DNA from: Norana najaformis
Lineage: Eukaryota; Annelida; Clitellata; Crassiclitellata; Hormogastridae
Length of the DNA: 64,000 nt
Assembly (NCBI GenBank): GCA_964023275.1
Contig: OZ029928.1
Coordinates: 2,505,606-2,569,605 of the forward strand
Direction of reading: 5' to 3'
The notes under the pieces were generated by a model. That model ran no database searches. It saw only the letters and a list, made by a program, of their open reading frames with translations, and had not been told where the DNA came from. The translations under genes and the position numbers were made by a program. Shown here piece after piece: positions 59,040-64,000 of this stretch (positions are counted from its first letter, which is position 1; every line of letters begins with the position of its first letter).

Positions 59040-59480
59040 GTAGGCCAATGACCAGAAGTTCACTCCACTAGTAAAGGCCTATGGCGGATATGCAATTTGA
59101 AAAAGCCCGTTCACCAAGAACAATTGTAGGTTTTGGTATGTCCAGAGAAGGACAATCAGATATCCTGAGAGGATAATGATAAGTCATAGGAATTAAAACT
59201 GCTTTTAAGTATTGTGGTTGGACAGACTTTCATAAACTATAAGCTCCGATTTGAAATGTATCCTTCGCAAAGAAGAAGTCAATGCAAAGGTTAAGCACCG
59301 GGGATCCGTACTCATATTGTGACATGTTACCTAAGTTTTCTTATAGCTCTAGCCAAGGAGTTGAGACCTCTTTGGAGTTTTTGCATGTTTGATATTGTGA
59401 TGCCAGTACGAAGCGAGTTGCAGTAATCAAGGCGATGTTTTTGCCACAGATATAATTGAAGACAAATGTCGCTAAACTGC
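59040..59480 (-). mobile_element. CR1/L2-type LINE 3' fragment
   Basis: Nucleotide-level match, by eye, to 11270-11650: AAAGCCCGTT(C/T)ACC, AATCAGAT, GTCATAGGAAT, TTTTAAGTATTGTG, CAATGCAAA and TAGCTCTAGCCAAG. Minus-strand thumb region. In the intron after the TRADD-N-like exon. Confidence 0.65.
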
Positions 59481-59640
59481 GTACTCAGCCATTCTACCCT
59501 CTACTTTATATTTGCTAGATATATTACCGTTTTAATATGCCCAAAATGGCTAATATTTAAATATTATATAATAATTGTGTATTCTAATTAACACAAGCAA
59601 GTATTTATATCGGAATAAATTTTAAAAAAATTACTTTTAG

Positions 59641-59675
59641 ATTTAGCAGCAGAAGATCAGCCAGTGAATACAACA
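59641..59675 (+). CDS. Small polar linker exon, second locus
   Basis: 35 bp between acceptor ttacttttag and donor ACA|gtaaga, phase 1 in and phase 0 out, encoding DLAAEDQPVNTT once the split codon is included. Its phases and place before the F-box-like exon equal those of 29049-29107, though the sequence is not conserved. Confidence 0.4.
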
Positions 59676-60049
59676 GTAAGACTGTAAATTATTTCATACG
59701 CATGTTTATTCAGACATAGATTTTGACATATCACGAATAAACACGTAAAACGGCTTTTGATGGCTATTTGTTTACCGTCTAAGATATTTGCGTAAAACAT
59801 CGGTCTATATTAGTACGTTGAACCAGGGATTTTTGATTCGAAATCACTTCGATATTAAACGAAGCAAGATGACGAAAACGACATATCTATAAAGTGAGGT
59901 CAAAAATCTGAGAGTGTACTTAACAAACTAACAGATGGAATTACATTGGTTATCTTTGAATCGTTTTGCTTCTGCAAACAGATTTCTGTTGTCAATAAAA
60001 CGTGACACGAAGCAACATTGTTGGGGAATCGTCGCATCAGACTAAACGC

Positions 60050-60790
60050 CGAGAAATCGTAACCTCGAGATTTCTACAGCGCCCAACTAAAGCTACGTCA
60101 CGGGTGCTCAGTTAAACAAAGTCATCACAGGAATTTTTTGGTTCGAGGTCAAAATCCAAGAATCAAGCAGGCAGACAGTTCAGCAGGCTACGGTGGATGG
60201 TGTTTGAAACTGTAGCGGAAATACAAAGAAGGAAGAGGATTAATCAGGAGAGGATTTATGGGAGATAAGTTTTTTTCAGTTTTGAGTGAAAGATCTGCGA
60301 AAAAATTGCAAGAGGTGAGATTAGGGCGAGATTGTATGAGATCAGGTAACTGTAATTCAGGCCGGAGTTTAATCTAAACAGGGATTTACGAAGGGAAGAT
60401 TTGATCAGAAAAGCTGAGGTTTCGGTGGAAAATCACACCCAAGTTGCGGACATAAGAATTAGTATTAATTAAAGGTATGAATAGAGACAGAGTACTGGTT
60501 GTAGGAAATAAAAGGGTCGAAAATTTTCATTTGGTGATCACGCAGTTCTATAAGCATGAGCTCAGATTTAGATGGGTTCAAGCACAAGAGATTAGATGCC
60601 TTCCAGAAGGAGATTTGTGTAACCACACGATGAGTATGAAACGTGAAACAGTTCGGAGAGAAAGAGATGAACAGTTGGGTGTCATCAGCATAGAGGTGAG
60701 GATACTTAATGAGTGAACTAAGTGGGGTAGTGTTGAAGGTACACAGAAGAGGTCGAAGGACTGGGTCTTGAGAAAAAACACAAGTGAGAG
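60050..60790 (-). mobile_element. L2-type LINE fragment with YADD and 3' tail
   Basis: Minus strand: LYADDTQLF at about 60672-60697, KSEL(M)LIEL region to 60560, degraded thumb, then the shared 3' tail at 60050-60230 (CTCGAGATTTCTACAGCG). Sits in the intron before the F-box-like exon. Confidence 0.65.
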
Positions 60791-61194
60791 GGCATGGTTG
60801 TAATTCAGAAACTTAAAGCGATGGGCTTTCCACAGTTGTTGCTTTTATGTACAATTATTTTCAGGCTATAAAAGATTTCTTGCCACATAAGAGCATGTTT
60901 TTTCAGACAACATTTTACATTTGCACTTTTACAATAAATGTGGCAAAATTTTCCTAATGAGTCGACCACTCCTAACAAAGTCAGTGTTACTGCATTTATC
61001 GATTTTATTAGAATTGAAAATCATAATTTATATTCCATTTTAAAAGTGTGTTTCAACATCTTAAAGACTTGATTTTTTTTTGTTTTACAGTAAACTAGAC
61101 GTAAACCTACCTATCTTCTAAAGATTCTAACACAAATAAGCTAGAAGTCTCTCTTTATATTCAGTACTGACATAGTTTTCAGTAATCGCCAACT

Positions 61195-61350
61195 GTTTGC
61201 GACACGGTGATATATCTGTGACGCGTTTGGTAAATGATAATGCCGTTGTAGGTTCGACTCCATGTAACGACGCTGGGCAAGTTGTCTGCTACACCGTGCC
61301 TCTGACACCATGCAATATAATATGGCACAGGCAAACGGGGAATGGAGATA
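61195..61350 (+). repeat. tRNA-derived SINE-like element
   Basis: GGTTCGACTCC at about 61252-61262 is a good B-box match, preceded by a weak A-box-like tract and followed by TAACGACGCTGGGCAAGTTG. Intronic. Confidence 0.35.
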
Positions 61351-61417
61351 TTACTTTACTTACTAAATAGTCAAATACTTACCTGGTAATGATACCCGTA
61401 TTCACTAAAATTTTCAG

Positions 61418-61606
61418 ATAAATGAACTGCCGATGGAGCTATTAGACATCATTCTACAAAAGTGCTGTTTGCAATACGCTTTGAGTGGAAATCATCAGCC
61501 GAAAAAAGAGACGAATTTCTCAACCTATTGTCTTCAGTCGATTTCTGTTGGTTTCGAAGAATCAATAAGCACAGATTCAAGAAGACCATCTGGCGCCATC
61601 TGTCAA
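61418..61606 (+). pseudogene. F-box-like exon with a frameshift
   Basis: Acceptor aattttcag, donor TGTCAA|gtgagt. It starts NELPMELLDIILQKCCLQYA, matching the exon at 34086. After an A6 run at about 61502 the reading must move one frame to recover DEFLNLLSSVDFCWFRRI and KHRFKKTIWRHLS, which match SVDVCFYRRI and QFKKAIWRYLEG of the paralogue. The exon is 189 bp, where 187 or 190 bp would keep phase. Either a real inactivating indel or an assembly error at the homopolymer. An alternative donor at 61611 restores phase without the conserved ending. Confidence 0.6.
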
Positions 61607-63491
61607 GTGAGTAAGCAAAATCACCTGGGATGAAAATAATACTTACTAAAATCTGTTCTGGCATCTGTCACATTTTAAAATGTTGTCGGACGCTGATTAA
61701 AGTATCATGCACAATTACCCGCTTTGTAAGCAGTGGCCGGTCGCACTAAATGATGAATGGAATTATGTACTTATGTGCAGCGAAGTTTTTCATTCATTTA
61801 AGAACTCGTATATAATGACAAGCAAGTTTCTTCAAGACAGGTCTCTTCTGATCTGTCCCAGTGCAGTCCGGTTTACGCCTTTCTTCAAATGAGCAGCGGA
61901 TTTTTTTATTCAAATCCGATCTAATCCAACTATTACACTATTTAATCGAAGCCTTTCCTATTGAATCCCACTTAATCCAGTCTAATATTTTGTAGACCAA
62001 CTTTCAATAATGTTATTATCTTTCCACCTGCTGTGCAATCTAATCCAGTCATGTTAAGCTATGTACAAGTAAGCACCGTGTCGTTGCATATCTTTGAAAT
62101 AACTGATGACCAGTCATAAATTAGGAAATTGATAATTAATTAAGAAGTATCTAGACATGAAGCAAAATGATTATTTCAATGTGGCGATTTCGTTCTCTAT
62201 CTAATTTTACACTAATTAAATAGAACTTGCCAGCTTACTTACTATCTCACCCTGGTAAGTTATGGCGCTATTTGAATAGCAACAAGCACTTGAGCTAGTG
62301 CCGTGCTAAAAATGTTGATCATGTGTCACTTAACACATCAACGCAAGCACTTGACCTGATGATAGTTTTAAAAGAAACGTTCATGTAATCCAGTTTCGTT
62401 AATATGTCGTAATCAAAGTTTCATAAGATTCATTTCCATACATTCAGATGCAAGATTCTAGCCTATCTTACCTAAGGCCAGCATATTAACTAACCCTAAG
62501 AAAGAATAAGTAAAATTTCCCTCCCTCTCGATGAGAATTCACTTGAATCCAGTTCTTCTTCACAGTTCAACAGATGTGGCGTCAATAGCTTGCTTCCCTT
62601 CCGTAACTGTACGCTTTGCCTCTTCTCCTCCTCCCGTAAATACCTGAAGAAAATGGTTTCGCTTCACAGACTTGGATTATGGTCTAAATAGTCTTAAAAT
62701 TCTTCGGATCTTTGGAAAATGGATAGATGAAATGTTTCACCGTTTGCCCACTTAACTCGACGACGAATTAAAGTACTTTTCGAACTCGCATTCGACGTTC
62801 AAGTGTTCATTCAGCCATCTGAGGCTCGCGACGAGTATAGAATCGTCCGCTTTCAATAGCAATCGACTAGTTCGATCGGAAAATTCTACTTGCTGCTTCG
62901 TCACAGCCTAAACATCACTGTCACGAGTCTCACGATAATAAAATCGACTTTTAATCTACCGATTTAGACTTTAGGCCAGGAGAATTACGATGGTTCATGA
63001 CCAAGCGCAAGACTGAGTTTAATCAAACGATTCTCGCTCATATATCCATCAATCGATCGTCTGCTCCGTAATGGCCGCCAAAGTACGGTATCTGCAAGTC
63101 ATCCCAACAGCGCATTTTAATGGTAACTTCTTGTCTGCTTTTATAACGGCTGCCAATTTGAAATATGCTGTGAACGGTTTTGATCTGGTTCTGTCGAATT
63201 AAATCGGGTTTTGTTGAATAACTAGTTTCGACGGTCGTCCTGAGTCAAGACACAGCAACCCTCCATTAAGTCTGATCAACACTAAATTAATTAAAGCTGG
63301 CCTTTAATGTCTTCTAATCTACCTATACTATTGCTGGCCGGCTTAATATTGCACTAATTTCATTAATAATTAGTCTGTACAGTCGAAACTTAACTTAGTG
63401 AGTATGTACACAATCCAGTCAACAAACGCAAAGCAAATGCCAATCAAAGGTAGGCGCATTACATTCCAGTAGCCAATTCTATCTATTGTAG
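61607..63491. other. Intron before the last CARD exon
   Basis: AT-rich, with repeated TAATCCA-type words at 61915-62050; no exon supported. Confidence 0.4.
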
Positions 63492-63800
63492 AGCTTTATC
63501 AAGAATTTCACAGAAGAATCGTCATCTTTAGGAGCAACCGATCATATCTGGAAGAGAATATTCAGCCTAAAAGTCTTATCAGGCGATTGAGATCCGCTGA
63601 TTGTCTGACTGATGTGGAAACAAGACTTCTCAGCAGACAGACATTTAACCAGAGCACAAAGAAATTGTCCATGAAGAACAATAATCCGGATCTCATGCAT
63701 GCGATGCGATCCTTCGGTGATGCAAAGAACTCAGATTTCATCCGTTCTCTCCGCAAATCCAACCAAAAACTCATTACTAGAGTGGTAGAAAACGGGGGAG
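63492..63800 (+). CDS. CARD domain exon, second locus
   Basis: 309 bp, acceptor tctattgtag, donor GGGGGAG|gttaca, phase 1 in and out, 102 whole codons. Helices: FRSNRSYLEENIQPKSLIRR, LRSADCLTDVETRLLS, NPDLMHAMRSFGDAKNSDFI, RSLRKSNQKLITRVVENGG. It occupies the place after the F-box-like exon that the CARD of the first locus has. The gene runs beyond the right edge, where a TRADD-N-like or NHL exon would be expected by analogy. Confidence 0.8.
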
Positions 63801-64000
63801 GTTACAGTCTATATTTTCATTTTCTATAGCAGGGCAAATAAATTATCTCGTATTTGGTGAGGCATTTACAAAGACGAAAAAGAAGTAGAAGATCACAATT
63901 TCATAAGTTAACTTTAAGCGGCAACCATGAGCGTGAAATGTAAGCGATTTTATTTTCTAAGCATCGGCAGATGATATAAAAGCCCTCTACGTCGCCGACT

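Overview
The window is animal nuclear DNA, AT-rich, with intron-split genes, many degenerate retroelements, long (TA)n and (AAT)n microsatellites and a large tandem C2H2 zinc-finger gene. There are no operons, CRISPR arrays or bacterial-type genes. The repeat content (CR1/L2-type and RTE-type LINEs, one LINE with a 2A-like motif, Ty3/gypsy traces, SINE-like repeats) and the NHL/CARD gene family fit an invertebrate metazoan, probably marine. I cannot fix the phylum from sequence alone.

Layout: 1-24.4 kb is a gene-poor repeat graveyard. It holds RTE-type and CR1/L2-type fragments (1-3.1 kb, 8.7-9.6 kb, 20.2-23.5 kb), one nearly complete but broken 2A-carrying LINE on the minus strand (10.9-14.2 kb), a possible solo LTR and a Ty3/gypsy integrase scrap. 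From 24.5 to 41.1 kb I assemble a plus-strand multi-exon gene from phase-compatible exons: a short N-terminus, two hydrophobic (membrane) exons, a linker exon, an F-box-like exon, a CARD exon, and then either a short TRADD-N-like exon with its own stop or a large NHL-type beta-propeller exon. Its introns are full of LINE fragments, inverted repeats and SINE-like repeats. A 398-bp solo LTR sits in a (TA)n tract at 41.6-42.0 kb, followed by more LINE debris to 44.7 kb.

A C2H2 zinc-finger gene lies at 46.8-49.2 kb. It has about 27 fingers in 84-bp steps, one in-frame stop after the 17th, and a decaying tail to about 49.86 kb. A foldback element with nearly identical 268-270-bp inverted arms occupies 50.9-52.7 kb.

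From 56.1 kb to the right edge a second plus-strand locus carries the same domain cassette: CARD, CARD, TRADD-N-like, linker, F-box-like, CARD. All exons use the same splice phases as the first locus. Two of them carry single small frameshifts (about 56.39 kb and 61.50 kb), so it is either decaying or affected by assembly indels. The most interesting content is this duplicated, phase-symmetric death-fold cassette (F-box-like + CARD + TRADD-N-like, with membrane and NHL options), which looks like a diversifying signalling or immune-receptor family.
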